Shown: one piece after another, positions 47,612 to 57,247 of the stretch
Layout: the number at the start of each line of letters is the position of its first letter
Numbering within the stretch: position 1 is the first letter of the stretch
Assembly: GCF_947495025.1 (NCBI RefSeq)
Contig: NZ_CANLXG010000001.1
Coordinates: 1-64,000 of the forward strand
From: an uncultured Roseobacter sp.
GTDB taxonomy: Bacteria; Pseudomonadota; Alphaproteobacteria; Rhodobacterales; Rhodobacteraceae
DNA: 64,000 bases
Direction: 5' to 3'
Program-made: the position numbers and the translations under genes
Notes under the pieces: generated by a model
Told to the model about the DNA's origin: nothing
The model's database searches: none
What the model saw: only the letters and a program-made list of their open reading frames with translations

Positions 47612-49123
47612 TCAGCTGTTCCCGTCGCCGGAAAAGCGCGCCGCATCCGCTGCTGCGCGCCGGATCGCGTTGGATTTGTGCACTGTTTCCATATATTCAG
47701 CCTCCGGATCGCTGTCATAGACAACACCGCCACCGGCCTGAATATAAAGCTTTTTGTCCTGCACGACGGCGGTACGCAGCGCGATACACATATCCATGTC
47801 ACCGCCCGCGCTGAAATAGCCGACACCGCCGCCGTAGACGCCGCGTTTTTCGGGTTCCAGCTCGTCAATGATCTCCATCGCACGAACCTTGGGGGCCCCG
47901 GAAACCGTGCCTGCAGGCATGCCCGCAAAGAATGCATCCAGCGCGTCCTTGCCCTCGTTCAGCTCGCCCACAACGTTCGAGACGATGTGCATCACGTGGC
48001 TGTAGCGCTCGACGATGAATTCTTCGGTCGGGCGCACCGTGCCGATTTTTGCAACCCGGCCCACATCGTTGCGGCCCAGATCAAGCAGCATCAGGTGTTC
48101 GGCCAGCTCTTTTTTGTCGGCCAGCAGATCGGCTTCCAGCGCGCGGTCCTCTTCTGGTGTCGCACCGCGTGGGCGGGTGCCGGCGATCGGGCGGATCGTG
48201 ACCTCCTGACCAAAGACACGCACCAGAATTTCCGGGCTGGCACCGATCACCTGAAACCCACCGAAGTTGAAATAGAACATGAACGGCGACGGATTCGTGC
48301 GCCGCAGCGAGCGATAAAGCGCAAATGGATCCTGCGGGAAATCCTGGGTCCATCGCTGGGCCGGGACAACCTGAAAAATGTCACCGGCAACAATGTAGTC
48401 GCGCGCCTTTTCCACTGCGGCCTTATAGCCTTCGCGGGTAAAGTTACTCACCGGGTCACCGGGGGGGACGGCATCGCCAAGATCGCGTGTTGCCGCAGGC
48501 ATCGCCCGTTCCAGATCCCGTACGGCGTCCATGACCCGCTCGGCGGCCTGGGCGTATGCCGCACGTGCCGATTGTCCGTCAGAGGCCCATGCCGGTGAGA
48601 CAACGGTGACTTCACCCTTGACGCCATCCAGAACGGCGACGACCGAGGGGCGCAGCATCACAGCATCCGGCAGGCCCAGCGGATCGGGGTTGATATGGGG
48701 CAGGTGCTCCACCAGGCGCACCATGTCATAGCCCAGATACCCAAAGAGCCCGGCGGCCGCCTGGGGCAGATCCTCGGGCAGGTCGATCCGGCTTTCGTCA
48801 ATCAGCGCGCGCAACGCATCCAGCGGGTTGCCGTGCATCGGGGCAAAGGCCGCCGCATCATACCGCGCGGAACGGTTCACCTCGCTGGTTTCGCCACGAC
48901 AGCGCCAGACGAGGTCCGGCTTCATACCGATGATCGAATAACGCCCGCGCACTTCTCCGCCTGTAACGGATTCCAGAACAAAGGCGTCCTTCTGTGCACC
49001 GGTGAGTTTGAGCATCAGCGAAACGGGCGTATCAAGGTCCGCCGCAAGGCGGGTGTAGACGATCTGGTTGCGGCCTGCAGAATAGGCGGCCTCAAACGCA
49101 TCGAATTCCGGTGTCAGTGCCAT
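47612..49123 (-). CDS. trpE: Anthranilate synthase component I
   Basis: A 503-residue chorismate-utilising enzyme, the committed step of tryptophan synthesis. Characteristic motifs are IAGTRPRGATPEED, LLDLGRNDVGRV and GTVSGAPKVRAMEIID. Start at the ATG at 49123; the longer frame upstream overlaps the foldase gene. It lies 5.4 kb from trpG, separated by unrelated genes, and follows the PpiD-like gene after 7 bases. Confidence 0.94.
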   Translation of the reverse strand: MALTPEFDAFEAAYSAGRNQIVYTRLAADLDTPVSLMLKLTGAQKDAFVLESVTGGEVRGRYSIIGMKPDLVWRCRGETSEVNRSARYDAAAFAPMHGNPLDALRALIDESRIDLPEDLPQAAAGLFGYLGYDMVRLVEHLPHINPDPLGLPDAVMLRPSVVAVLDGVKGEVTVVSPAWASDGQSARAAYAQAAERVMDAVRDLERAMPAATRDLGDAVPPGDPVSNFTREGYKAAVEKARDYIVAGDIFQVVPAQRWTQDFPQDPFALYRSLRRTNPSPFMFYFNFGGFQVIGASPEILVRVFGQEVTIRPIAGTRPRGATPEEDRALEADLLADKKELAEHLMLLDLGRNDVGRVAKIGTVRPTEEFIVERYSHVMHIVSNVVGELNEGKDALDAFFAGMPAGTVSGAPKVRAMEIIDELEPEKRGVYGGGVGYFSAGGDMDMCIALRTAVVQDKKLYIQAGGGVVYDSDPEAEYMETVHKSNAIRRAAADAARFSGDGNS

Positions 49124-49130
49124 GCCGGGA

Positions 49131-50969
49131 TCAGGGGAAGTTGACGTGCACGGCCTGCAGGGCCTGCGGGTTGATCTGAGGGTCCGCACGGCGGGTGACA
49201 TCCGCGCTGTAAATATCGAACAGGTCCTGTGCCAGCGTATCACCGGCCTGTTGCGCCAGCTGTTCGCGCAGGCGGGCATTGTCTTCGTTGTCTGCCGGTG
49301 CTGCCGTGCTGTCGAGCCGGACAATGATGACGCTGCCGGGGCCTTCGACCACGCGGACCTCACCGGGTTCCATCCCGAAGACGGTGTTCATAAAACCCGC
49401 GGGTGTGCCGCCGACAAAGTCGCTGCGGATGAGGTTTTCCTCGACGACTGCATCGTATCCCAGATCGGCAAAGCTGGTGCCGCTCTCCAGTTGCGGAAGC
49501 GCGGTTTCAACCTGTGCAGCCAGCCGGGCAGCGGTTTCGGTGGCCTGCCAGTGGGCAATCACGTCTGCGCGTGCGTCCTCAAAGGGCTGCGGGCGCGGGG
49601 GCAGAACGTCGTCCAGACGCAGTGCGAACAGACCGCCATCATCCAGTCGTTCGATTGCCGGGAAATCCTCGGCGCTCACCTGAGCGGCCTGGGCGCGGAA
49701 AGCCTCATAGGCTGCGACACCTTCATCCGTGGCAGCGGTCCAGTCGATCTGGCCGAGGACCATGTCGGTATCGGTGTCGAGTTCCTCGAGCGTGGCACCA
49801 CCGGCCAGCATGTCATCGAGGTTCTGAGCCTGAGCATCCACCAGGCGCTGTGCGCGGTCGTTTACCAGTGCCGGGCGGAGAATTTCCTGTGCATCCTCGA
49901 AGGATGTTTCCTGCGCCGGGAGCACAGCGTTGATCCGGAAGAGCGCTGACCCCAGAGAACTGGGGAGAGGGCCCACCACGTCACCGACCGAGGCTGCGAA
50001 CACAGCCTCGCCCGCCTCGCCAAGGTCAGACAGGCTGACATCACCAAGATCCACGTCCTGCAGGGTCAGGCCACGCTCTTCTACCAGATCCTCGAACCCG
50101 GTTTCGTCGCCAAGTTTTGCCAGTGCAGCAGAGGCGGAGGCCTCGTCAAGATAGGCCAGCCGTTCCACCAACCTGCGCTCGGGCATGTTGAACTCAGCAG
50201 AGCGGGCCTCGTATTGCTCGCGCAGCACGGCTTCTTCGATTTCCACTTCGTCAATCAGCATGTCGGGTGTCAGGATCGCATAGGTGATCCTGCGGGTCTC
50301 CGGCAGCGTGAAATCGTCGATATTCTCGTCGTAGTACGCGCGCAGTGCTGCATCGTCGGGCACCTGCAGCGGTGCCTCAAGGTCGTCAGCGCCCAGGGCG
50401 GTCCAGGTAAAGCTGGCGCGCGCTGCAACATAAGTCATCAGTGTGTCCACGTAGGTATCGGGCATCTCCACGCCGCTCAGAACTGCACCCTGCAGCAGCG
50501 TGCGTGCGACTTCCTCGCGCAACTGGACCTCAAACTGGCTTTCGGTCACGCCATTCTGCTGCAGTGCAAATCTGTAGGCCTCGCGGTCGAACTCACCGTT
50601 CAGCCCCCGGAATGCACCGATGCTCAGAATGCGGTCACGCAGGTTTTCGTCACCGATCGAAATGCCCATAAGGGATGCCTCGTGATCGAGTGCGCGATTG
50701 GCCACCAGACGCTGCAGGACTGCTCGGTCGAGGCCGATTTCCTGTGCGCGTGCAAAGGGCAGGACCTGACCGCTCTGTTGCTGAAACGCCTGAATTTCCT
50801 GCTGGAGACCACGGAAATAGGCCTCGACGGGCAGGCTCTTGTCACCGACGGTACCGATACTGCGGATATTGCCCGACAGGTTGGTCGCGCCAAAGCCGGC
50901 GAGGCCCAGAAAAAGCAGACCCATAAGGATCCACATCGCCGTTTTCGATAAGCTCTTTCCAGCAGCCAT
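49131..50969 (-). CDS. Periplasmic SurA/PpiD-type peptidyl-prolyl isomerase
   Basis: A 612-residue envelope foldase anchored by one N-terminal membrane helix (about 10-30). A SurA N-like chaperone region and a PpiC/rotamase-type domain follow, flanked by long acidic helical parts. Overall architecture is that of PpiD, which helps outer membrane proteins fold. Isomerase activity of the parvulin domain in this family is often weak. It is the first gene of an operon with trpE. Confidence 0.85.
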   Translation of the reverse strand: MAAGKSLSKTAMWILMGLLFLGLAGFGATNLSGNIRSIGTVGDKSLPVEAYFRGLQQEIQAFQQQSGQVLPFARAQEIGLDRAVLQRLVANRALDHEASLMGISIGDENLRDRILSIGAFRGLNGEFDREAYRFALQQNGVTESQFEVQLREEVARTLLQGAVLSGVEMPDTYVDTLMTYVAARASFTWTALGADDLEAPLQVPDDAALRAYYDENIDDFTLPETRRITYAILTPDMLIDEVEIEEAVLREQYEARSAEFNMPERRLVERLAYLDEASASAALAKLGDETGFEDLVEERGLTLQDVDLGDVSLSDLGEAGEAVFAASVGDVVGPLPSSLGSALFRINAVLPAQETSFEDAQEILRPALVNDRAQRLVDAQAQNLDDMLAGGATLEELDTDTDMVLGQIDWTAATDEGVAAYEAFRAQAAQVSAEDFPAIERLDDGGLFALRLDDVLPPRPQPFEDARADVIAHWQATETAARLAAQVETALPQLESGTSFADLGYDAVVEENLIRSDFVGGTPAGFMNTVFGMEPGEVRVVEGPGSVIIVRLDSTAAPADNEDNARLREQLAQQAGDTLAQDLFDIYSADVTRRADPQINPQALQAVHVNFP

Positions 50970-51050
50970 CCTGACCTCTCATCCACAGGGACATTGTTGT
51001 TGCAGCACTGTCTATGCGCAGGCGCGGGCAGGGGCAAGGGGCAGGGCGCG

Positions 51051-52226
51051 TCAGCCGGTCACCGAAGCCAGGCGTGCGTAAAATGCGCCGATGCCGGGCA
51101 CGTCGAGATTGGCAAAGGCAATCCGCAGTTGTCGCGCGCCGGCAGGATCATCGCCGGGACAGAACATCGTGCCGGGCAGGCACAGAATACCCTGTTCCCG
51201 CACCAGCCTTGGTGCCAGTGTCGCCGAGCTTTCGGCGAAGGGATGCGACATATACGCGAAATAGGCGCCGACACCCATCAGCGACCATCCACGCTCCGCC
51301 ATCGGAGTAAAACCCGCCTCAATGGCCGCGCGCCTGCGCAGGATCTCATCCCGCTCGCCGGCGAGCCAGTCATCGAGGTTCTGCATGCCCCAGAGGGCCG
51401 CATACTGACCGATCTGTCCGGGGCAGATTGCCACGGTATCCAGAAACTTTTCGGCCTGCGCGAGGCGGGATGCACTGGTAACCAGGGCGCCAACCCTGTG
51501 GCCGGTCAGCCGGTAGGCCTTGGAAAAGGAGTACAGATGGATCAGCGTGTCGTGCCAGTCAGGGTCATGAAACAGATCATGCGGCGCCCCCGGTTGACTG
51601 TGAAAGTCGCGGTAGGTTTCATCGACAATCAGCGCGATGCCACGGGCGCGCGCCAGATCAAAAAACGCGCGCAGCAGCTCTGCCGGATACTCGACGCCTG
51701 CCGGGTTGTTTGGGGAAACAAGCGCAATGGCGCGCGTGCGGTCCGTGATCAGCACGGCAGCGGCCTGCGGGTCCGGCAGAAGTGCGGCACCGGTGGGCAG
51801 CGGAACACTGCGCACACCCGCCATATCGAGCCACATTTTGTGGTTGAAATACCAGGGCGTCGGAAGGATTACTTCGTCGCCTTCGGTGCAGAGCGTGGAA
51901 ATCGTGGCGGCAAAAGCCTGATTGCAGCCTGACGTAATCGCCACCTGCGCCGCTGATACACTGCCTTTGTAGATGGCTGCCGTCCGGTCGGCGAGGCCCT
52001 CTCTGAGCGCAGGCATGCCGAGTACAGGTCCGTAAAGATGTGCATCGTCGCGGGTGAGTGCCGCATCGGCCATTGCCTGACGCATTCCGTCAACCGGCGG
52101 GTCCACGGGGGCTGCCTGACTGACATTGATCAGTGCGCGGCCGGGGGGAAACTCGACGCCATCGAGCCAGCGCCGCGCTTCCATGACCGGCGGAGCAAAA
52201 GTACTTGTGGTTCTCGTCTCAGACAT
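51051..52226 (-). CDS. PLP-dependent aminotransferase, class I/II
   Basis: A 391-residue fold-type I aminotransferase. The PLP lysine is in YSFSKAYRLTGHRVG, and conserved contacts include SPNNPAGVEY and the C-terminal arginine region. Start at the ATG at 52226, which follows the AGGAGAT ribosome site. Substrate is not evident; aspartate- or aromatic-type relatives are possible. It is isolated by 133 bases from gpt upstream on the same strand. Confidence 0.83.
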   Translation of the reverse strand: MSETRTTSTFAPPVMEARRWLDGVEFPPGRALINVSQAAPVDPPVDGMRQAMADAALTRDDAHLYGPVLGMPALREGLADRTAAIYKGSVSAAQVAITSGCNQAFAATISTLCTEGDEVILPTPWYFNHKMWLDMAGVRSVPLPTGAALLPDPQAAAVLITDRTRAIALVSPNNPAGVEYPAELLRAFFDLARARGIALIVDETYRDFHSQPGAPHDLFHDPDWHDTLIHLYSFSKAYRLTGHRVGALVTSASRLAQAEKFLDTVAICPGQIGQYAALWGMQNLDDWLAGERDEILRRRAAIEAGFTPMAERGWSLMGVGAYFAYMSHPFAESSATLAPRLVREQGILCLPGTMFCPGDDPAGARQLRIAFANLDVPGIGAFYARLASVTG

Positions 52227-52359
52227 CTGATCTCCTGTCACGCCGGGTCAGGTGGCGGGGGGCGCTGGCGGGATATTGCGCACCTGAAGCCGCAGAAGGT
52301 GCTGTAGTGGTCCGGCGCTGAATACCCCCGCCGCAAGCGGAAGGTTCTGCTTTGCCGGG

Positions 52360-52890
52360 TCAGTCTGTGCCGCGGTAGGGTTCAACATACTGCAGGGCCA
52401 TATCCCAGGGGAAAAAGATCCATGTGTCCTGGCTGACGCCGGTAATGAAGGTGTCGACCTGTGGTTCGCCCTGAGGTTTCGCGTAGACGGTGGCGAAATG
52501 CGCCTCGGGGTACTGCGCGCGGACCAGCTCCAGCGTTTTGCCGCTGTCTACGAGGTCGTCAATGATCAGAATACCTGTGCCGTCGCCCATCATCTTTGCA
52601 TCAGGTGCTTTCAATACCTGTGCATCACGGCGCTGGTCGGCTTTGCCGCCTCCGGAATGGTAAGAAACGACCGAGATCGTGTCGACGACGCGGATGTCCA
52701 GTTCGCGCGCCACGATCATCGCCGGGGCCATACCGCCGCGCGTGATGGCCACCACTGCGCGCCAGGCGCCGTCATCAGGGCCCTGACCGTCAAGGCGCCA
52801 TGCCAGTGCGCGGCTGTCGCGGTGGATCTGGTCCCAGCTGATATGAAACCCTTTTTCATGTGGCAGGCGGCCAGGGTCTTTTGACGTCAT
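52360..52890 (-). CDS. gpt: Xanthine phosphoribosyltransferase
   Basis: A 176-residue purine salvage enzyme converting xanthine or guanine with PRPP to the nucleotide. PRPP-loop motif [14 protein letters not shown] is present, and the N-terminal [15 protein letters not shown] matches the Gpt family. A LysE-type exporter gene ends 7 bases upstream. Confidence 0.92.
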   Translation of the reverse strand: MTSKDPGRLPHEKGFHISWDQIHRDSRALAWRLDGQGPDDGAWRAVVAITRGGMAPAMIVARELDIRVVDTISVVSYHSGGGKADQRRDAQVLKAPDAKMMGDGTGILIIDDLVDSGKTLELVRAQYPEAHFATVYAKPQGEPQVDTFITGVSQDTWIFFPWDMALQYVEPYRGTD

Positions 52891-52897
52891 GGTTCAG

Positions 52898-53500
52898 TTA
52901 CCTCTCAAGCAGCAGGCGAAGGCCCAGAGCACCCAGCACAGTGGCTGCGATCCGGTCCAGAAGGGGTTTGGCACTCAGATAGCCCCGTCTGGCAGGTCCA
53001 CTGGACAGCAGCACGGCAAAGAGCGTGTAGAAGAGGATCTCAAGCACCATATGATTAATGACGATCACGGCGATATCGCCGGTTGCAAGCCCCTGTGGAA
53101 AGACCACAAGGATCACCGCAGCCGCAAAGAGCATGGACTTGGGATTGCCCGCATTGACCAGAAGGCCGGAAACAAAGGCCCGACCGCGGGGCGTGGCACT
53201 GTCGGCAAGAGGGTCCCGTGCGCGGCGCCAGGTCTGCAGGGCGATCCACAGAAGATACACCGCGCCGGCAGTTTTCAGGATTGTGTATGTCCAGGGAAAG
53301 AGACGGAAAATGCTTTCCAGACCCAGAAGGGCCGCCAGCGTCCAGGATGCCGCGGCGACGCCAAGGCCCGCACCTGTGGCGATACCCGCCGCACGCCCGG
53401 CGCTGACGGTGGTCCTGATGAAATAAAGCAGCGCAGCCCCGGGGCTGGCGATGGCCGCCGCCAGTACCAGATTGAAGGCAATCAGGCTCTCGGGGCTCAC
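52898..53500 (-). CDS. LysE-family exporter
   Basis: A 200-residue membrane protein of the LysE/RhtB translocator family. About five to six membrane segments are seen, with the N-terminal ASPGAALLYFIR motif (typical NPGPd region) and GNPKSMLFAAAV. Members export amino acids or related small compounds. Located between gpt (7 bases away) and fabI (4 bases), so probably in one operon; the substrate is unknown. Confidence 0.83.
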   Translation of the reverse strand: MSPESLIAFNLVLAAAIASPGAALLYFIRTTVSAGRAAGIATGAGLGVAAASWTLAALLGLESIFRLFPWTYTILKTAGAVYLLWIALQTWRRARDPLADSATPRGRAFVSGLLVNAGNPKSMLFAAAVILVVFPQGLATGDIAVIVINHMVLEILFYTLFAVLLSSGPARRGYLSAKPLLDRIAATVLGALGLRLLLER

Positions 53501-53504
53501 CTGG

Positions 53505-54311
53505 TCAGTCCCTGCTCATATCAGGTGCATCAACCGCTTTCATGCCGACCACGTGATATCCCGCGTCCACATGCAGGTTTTCGCCCGTCGTGCCCGAGCC
53601 GAGATCACTCAGCAGGAACAAAGCTGCCTTGCCAACGTCATCGGTGGTCACATTGCGCCGCAGGGGCGAGTTGTATTCGTTCCACTTCATAATATAGCGG
53701 AAATCACCGATGCCGCTTGCCGCAAGCGTTTTGATAGGTCCGGCAGAAATAGCATTCACACGAATGCCGTCCTTACCCAGATCCTCGGCCAGATACTGGA
53801 CTGACGCCTCAAGCGCTGCTTTGGCCACGCCCATGACGTTATAATGCGGCATGACCTTTTCCGCGCCATAGTAGGTGAGTGTCAGGCACGAACCGCCCGG
53901 GTTCATCATCTTTTCGGCACGCTGAACAACGGCTGTGAACGAATAAACCGAAATATCCATCGACAAGGCAAAGTTTGCGCGGCTTGTGTCGACATAGCGA
54001 CCGCGCAGTTCATTTTTGTCGGAAAAGCCGATGGCGTGGACCACAAAGTCGATGGAGCCCCATTTTTCCTTCAGCGCGTCAAACAGTGCGTCGATCGACC
54101 CTTCGTCGCTGACATCGCAGGGCAGGACGATATCACTGCCCAGTTGTGCCGCCAGGGGGTCCACCCGCTTTTTCAGCGCGTCGCCCTGGTAGGAGAACGC
54201 AAGCTGTGCGCCGGCATCGGCGCATGTTTTTGCGATGCCCCAGGCGATCGACTTGTCGTTGGCCAGCCCCATGATCAGCCCGCGTTTGCCCGCCATCAGA
54301 TCGTTTGCCAT
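53505..54311 (-). CDS. fabI: Enoyl-acyl carrier protein reductase (NADH)
   Basis: A 268-residue short-chain dehydrogenase-type enzyme catalysing the last step of fatty acid elongation. The GLANDKSIAWGIA nucleotide-binding start and the catalytic Tyr-x6-Lys pattern near LTYYGAEKVMPHYNVMGVAK fit FabI. Start at the ATG at 54311 behind GGGGGTG; an upstream in-frame ATG at 54326 would add 5 residues. Divergent from pdxH. Confidence 0.93.
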   Translation of the reverse strand: MANDLMAGKRGLIMGLANDKSIAWGIAKTCADAGAQLAFSYQGDALKKRVDPLAAQLGSDIVLPCDVSDEGSIDALFDALKEKWGSIDFVVHAIGFSDKNELRGRYVDTSRANFALSMDISVYSFTAVVQRAEKMMNPGGSCLTLTYYGAEKVMPHYNVMGVAKAALEASVQYLAEDLGKDGIRVNAISAGPIKTLAASGIGDFRYIMKWNEYNSPLRRNVTTDDVGKAALFLLSDLGSGTTGENLHVDAGYHVVGMKAVDAPDMSRD

Positions 54312-54452
54312 GATCACCCCCTGCAAAATTCATAAGTCAGTCTCTGACCTTTAGGCGATTGGCAGGGGGCCATCAAGATGTCGCGGTGGCCTTGACCTTT
54401 CCGGCACAACAGCCACCTGTTGTGCGCGACGGACACCGATGGAGCATATCAG

Positions 54453-55058
54453 ATGGAAAAGCGGTCAGGAAAATTTGCAGGCGACGATCCGTTTGCCATC
54501 GCGCGGCGCTGGCTGGAAGAGGCCACCGAAAGTGAGCCCAATGACCCCAATGCCATCGCCCTGAGCACTGTAGATGCAGACGGGCTGCCCAACGCCCGGA
54601 TGGTGCTGCTCAAGGCGATCGAAGACGATGGTTTCGTTTTCTACACGAACTACGGCAGCGCCAAAGCCGGCGAACTCGACAGCGCGGGGAAGGCGGCCTT
54701 TGTGATGCACTGGAAATCGCTGCGCCGGCAGATCCGTGTGCGCGGTATGATCGACCGCGAGGACGGGCCGGCGGCTGACGAGTATTATGCCTCGCGGTCT
54801 CTCAAAAGCCGTCTTGGCGCCTGGGCATCAAAACAGTCGCAGCCGCTGAGCAGCCGCAGCGCGCTGATGGCCGAAGTCGCCCGTGTCACGGCCCGTCATG
54901 GTACCGACCCGGCGCGCCCGCCATTCTGGGGCGGCTACAGGATCACGCCCGTAGAAATTGAATTCTGGGCGGACGGAGATTTCCGGCTGCACGACCGTTT
55001 CGTCTGGAGACGTGCATCTCACGAAGCTGAATGGAGCGTGCAGCGCCTGAATCCGTGA
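54453..55058 (+). CDS. pdxH: Pyridoxamine 5'-phosphate oxidase
   Basis: A 201-residue FMN enzyme that makes pyridoxal 5'-phosphate. Motifs: [38 protein letters not shown] and the C-terminal HDRFVWRR. I use the ATG at 54453 ([15 protein letters not shown]), which matches the usual start; a TTG at 54420 is in frame. The stop codon sits in the palindrome GAAGCAATTGCTTC (55057-55070). Confidence 0.92.
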   Translation: MEKRSGKFAGDDPFAIARRWLEEATESEPNDPNAIALSTVDADGLPNARMVLLKAIEDDGFVFYTNYGSAKAGELDSAGKAAFVMHWKSLRRQIRVRGMIDREDGPAADEYYASRSLKSRLGAWASKQSQPLSSRSALMAEVARVTARHGTDPARPPFWGGYRITPVEIEFWADGDFRLHDRFVWRRASHEAEWSVQRLNP

Positions 55059-55335
55059 AGCAATTGCTTCAGAAACAGGGCATTTTCCGGTTTGTGTATT
55101 TTTGCACAGTTAATGTGCGCATGTTGTGACGCACCTTGCTTTCAAAGGCTTGCAGGAGCGTCCTCCCGCCTCGCGGGAAAAATTAACCCTTTCACAATCC
55201 GGTGATGCTTGCGACAGTGCATAATTGGGAATACGAGCCCTAATTAAGGTGCACAGGCGCGTTTTTGGTTGATAGATGAAAGCCTTTTCGCGCAAGAGTG
55301 TGGTATAGTGGCCCAGGAGTCCGGGAAGAGAGTGC
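55059..55335. other. 277-base leader between pdxH and the cold-shock gene
   Basis: No gene is seen. A hairpin CCCGC-CTC-GCGGG occurs near 55167-55179, and an AT-rich stretch follows. TATAGT near 55305 resembles a -10 element about 25 bases before the GTG start of the cold-shock gene. Cold-shock genes often have regulatory leaders, but a long one is not evident if this -10 is used. Confidence 0.4.
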
Positions 55336-55872
55336 GTGAACGAAGCGGCTGAAATCGCGACACCCGTATCGGGAATGGTCAAATGGTTCGATCCTGTAAA
55401 GGGGTTCGGATTTGTTGTGGCTGACGAGGGCGGGCCGGATATTCTCCTTCACGTGAACGTCTTGCGCAATTTCGGACAGAGCTCGGTTGCTGACGGCGCG
55501 CGGGTCGAACTGGAGATCCAGCGCACTGACCGTGGTGTTCAGGCGACTCACGTTATTGCACTTCACCCACCAGACACCGGTGACAGCGCCGGCCTGTCTG
55601 ACATTGCAGCCCTCGATCCTGAGGTTGTTGCCGGCGCGCCGCTGGAACCGGCCCGTGTGAAATGGTTCGATAAAGGCAAGGGCTTTGGTTTCGCCAATAT
55701 CTTCGGTCGCCGCGATGATATCTTTCTCCACATGGAGGTTCTGCGCCGTTCGGGGCTGTCAGATCTGGCACCCGGAGAGGCTCTGGCGCTGCGCGTTATC
55801 GAGGGCCGCAGAGGTCACATGGCCGCGGAAGTTTTCGCATGGGAAGCCGCACTCGACCGCGACGAGGAATGA
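55336..55872 (+). CDS. Tandem cold-shock domain protein
   Basis: A 178-residue nucleic-acid-binding protein with two cold-shock domains joined by an Ala/Asp-rich linker. The first has RNP1-type KGFGFV (22-27) and RNP2-type ILLHV (36-40). The second has KGFGFA (115-120) and IFLHM (129-133). Single-domain Csp proteins are near 70 residues; double-domain forms are characteristic of alphaproteobacteria. Likely an RNA chaperone. GTG start behind GGGAAGAGAG. It overlaps the DUF192 gene by 4 bases. Confidence 0.9.
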   Translation: MNEAAEIATPVSGMVKWFDPVKGFGFVVADEGGPDILLHVNVLRNFGQSSVADGARVELEIQRTDRGVQATHVIALHPPDTGDSAGLSDIAALDPEVVAGAPLEPARVKWFDKGKGFGFANIFGRRDDIFLHMEVLRRSGLSDLAPGEALALRVIEGRRGHMAAEVFAWEAALDRDEE

Positions 55873-56330
55873 TTCTCAGGTTTGCGGCCGTTCTGGTTCT
55901 GCTGGCGGGGCCTGTGGCGGCACAGACGTGTCGCGATGGTACGGTCTATCTCCGCGGAGACTGGGGATCCGCGCGTTTCACCGTCGAAATAGCAGATGAT
56001 CGTTCCGAACGCGCTCAGGGGCTGATGCATCGTGAAAGCATGCCTGCATCGGCGGGAATGCTGTTTATTTATCCTGCACCGCAGAGTCTCTCCTTCTGGA
56101 TGCGCAACACGCTCATACCCCTGGATATGATCTTTATCGATCCGCAGGGTATTGTGCGCCACATTCACCATCGCGCCGTGCCGCTTGATGAAACGCCGAT
56201 TCCCGGCGGCAGGGGGCTCACCCATGTGCTCGAGATCAACGGCGGTATGTCCAAAGCGCTGGGAATTACGGTCGGATCGCAGGTGCGTCACCCGTCTTTT
56301 GAACACTCTGATGCTATCTGGCCCTGTTAG
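55869..56330 (+). CDS. Secreted DUF192 protein
   Basis: A 153-residue exported protein with a signal peptide (hydrophobic 3-18, cleavage at VAAQT) and a DUF192 domain carrying MHRESMPASAGMLFIY and FWMRNTLIPLDMIFID. Function is unknown for the family. The ATG at 55869 overlaps the cold-shock gene's stop, so the two are translationally coupled. Confidence 0.88.
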   Translation: MILRFAAVLVLLAGPVAAQTCRDGTVYLRGDWGSARFTVEIADDRSERAQGLMHRESMPASAGMLFIYPAPQSLSFWMRNTLIPLDMIFIDPQGIVRHIHHRAVPLDETPIPGGRGLTHVLEINGGMSKALGITVGSQVRHPSFEHSDAIWPC

Positions 56331-56370
56331 GGCTTTTCAAATCATGTCAGCCGGTCTATGTGGGCGCAGT

Positions 56371-56447
56371 CGGAGCGTGGCGCAGCCTGGTAGCGCACCT
56401 GTTTTGGGTACAGGGGGTCGGAGGTTCGAATCCTCTCGCTCCGACCA
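56371..56447 (+). tRNA. tRNA-Pro (anticodon TGG)
   Basis: A complete 77-nt cloverleaf. The acceptor stem CGGAGCG pairs with CGCTCCG, the T-arm loop TTCGAAT is present, and the anticodon stem CCTGT/ACAGG encloses loop TTTGGGT, giving anticodon TGG, which reads CCA proline codons. The 3' CCA (56445-56447) is encoded. A T-rich stretch follows at about 56455. Confidence 0.97.
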
Positions 56448-57247
56448 CTTTCAGATTTTTCTGTAATACTGACGGGCGCAGAACCGCTGTGGCTCAGGTC
56501 TTGCCAGGCGAGGTTCCGGACGCCTGCTGCTCAGTGACGGACTGCGACTCGATCCGTCGCTTGAGATCAGAATCCCCGGCGTTCCGCAGAATCCGAATGC
56601 ACAATATGTGGTGTTGCTCCTGGCCGTCCTGTGACTAACCTCACCATATATGGGGAGGGTTGATGCAGTCGCGCCACGGCGGTGCCATAAAACTGTAACA
56701 TCCGGTGAATATCCTTACCGGTCGGGTTCATTCGTTTACCTTTTGATAACGAATGTCTCAGAATGCGGCAGCGTATTGTGGATAATCTCACGTATCGCCT
56801 CAATGAGACTGCGTAAGCTTGCCGTACAAAAAGGAAAATCCAGACGCATGATCTGAGAGGTTGTCCACAGCCCGAACCTGCGATGTTACTCTGGGTTGTG
56901 ATCTGAATCACGTCGTCGTGAACGCTGCTTAAATCACGCCTTCCGTCAAGCCGCTAAGTTTTAAAAAAAGTACAAAAATATCGTTGACCCACCAGGGCAA
57001 GATACGTCAGTTTGTGCAGGCCGACGATGACGCCACAACATGTAGTGGTTAAACGCTCAGGGGCGGATCGACGGGACAGGGGCATAAGACGATCAGTAAT
57101 TTACCGATCTGAACCGTGACCGGGGCGCGCATTCTGCGTTGCTGCGGACCGGATCACTTTGCCTCAGACCGGCGGCAACGGGCTGGGCCTCAAGCGCAAT
57201 GACGCGACGGGCTCATGGATGGAAAAGCTGGATATGAGGCAGCGCAC
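56448..57247 (+). promoter_or_regulatory. 800-base control region upstream of nrdJ
   Basis: I see no convincing gene here. It contains a DnaA box TGTGGATAA (56777-56785, the reverse complement of TTATCCACA), a second box TTGTCCACA (56861-56869, one mismatch), and the palindrome CCATATATGG (56644-56653). A stem-forming ATTCGTT...AACGAAT pair lies near 56732-56755. Close to the gene, at 57033-57048, is an NrdR-like dyad. The region is unusually long for this otherwise compact window. Confidence 0.5.
57033..57048. promoter_or_regulatory. Candidate NrdR box upstream of nrdJ
   Basis: CCACAACATGTAGTGG is a 16-base near-palindrome (14 of 16 positions symmetric). It matches the recalled NrdR consensus ACACWATATATWGTGT at 12 of 16 positions. 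A degenerate second site (about 9 of 16) lies at 57002-57017, 31 bases away, consistent with paired NrdR boxes. NrdR represses ribonucleotide reductase genes, and nrdJ starts 200 bases downstream. Confidence 0.55.

Noticed and set aside
56777..56869. Possible replication origin because of two DnaA boxes
   Set aside because: Only one exact and one near box, no AT-rich unwinding region or box cluster; a role in nrdJ control fits better.
56567..56911. 114-codon minus-strand frame between tRNA-Pro and nrdJ
   Set aside because: Its translation is compositionally unlike a protein, with no motif or ribosome site, and it overlaps candidate regulatory elements.
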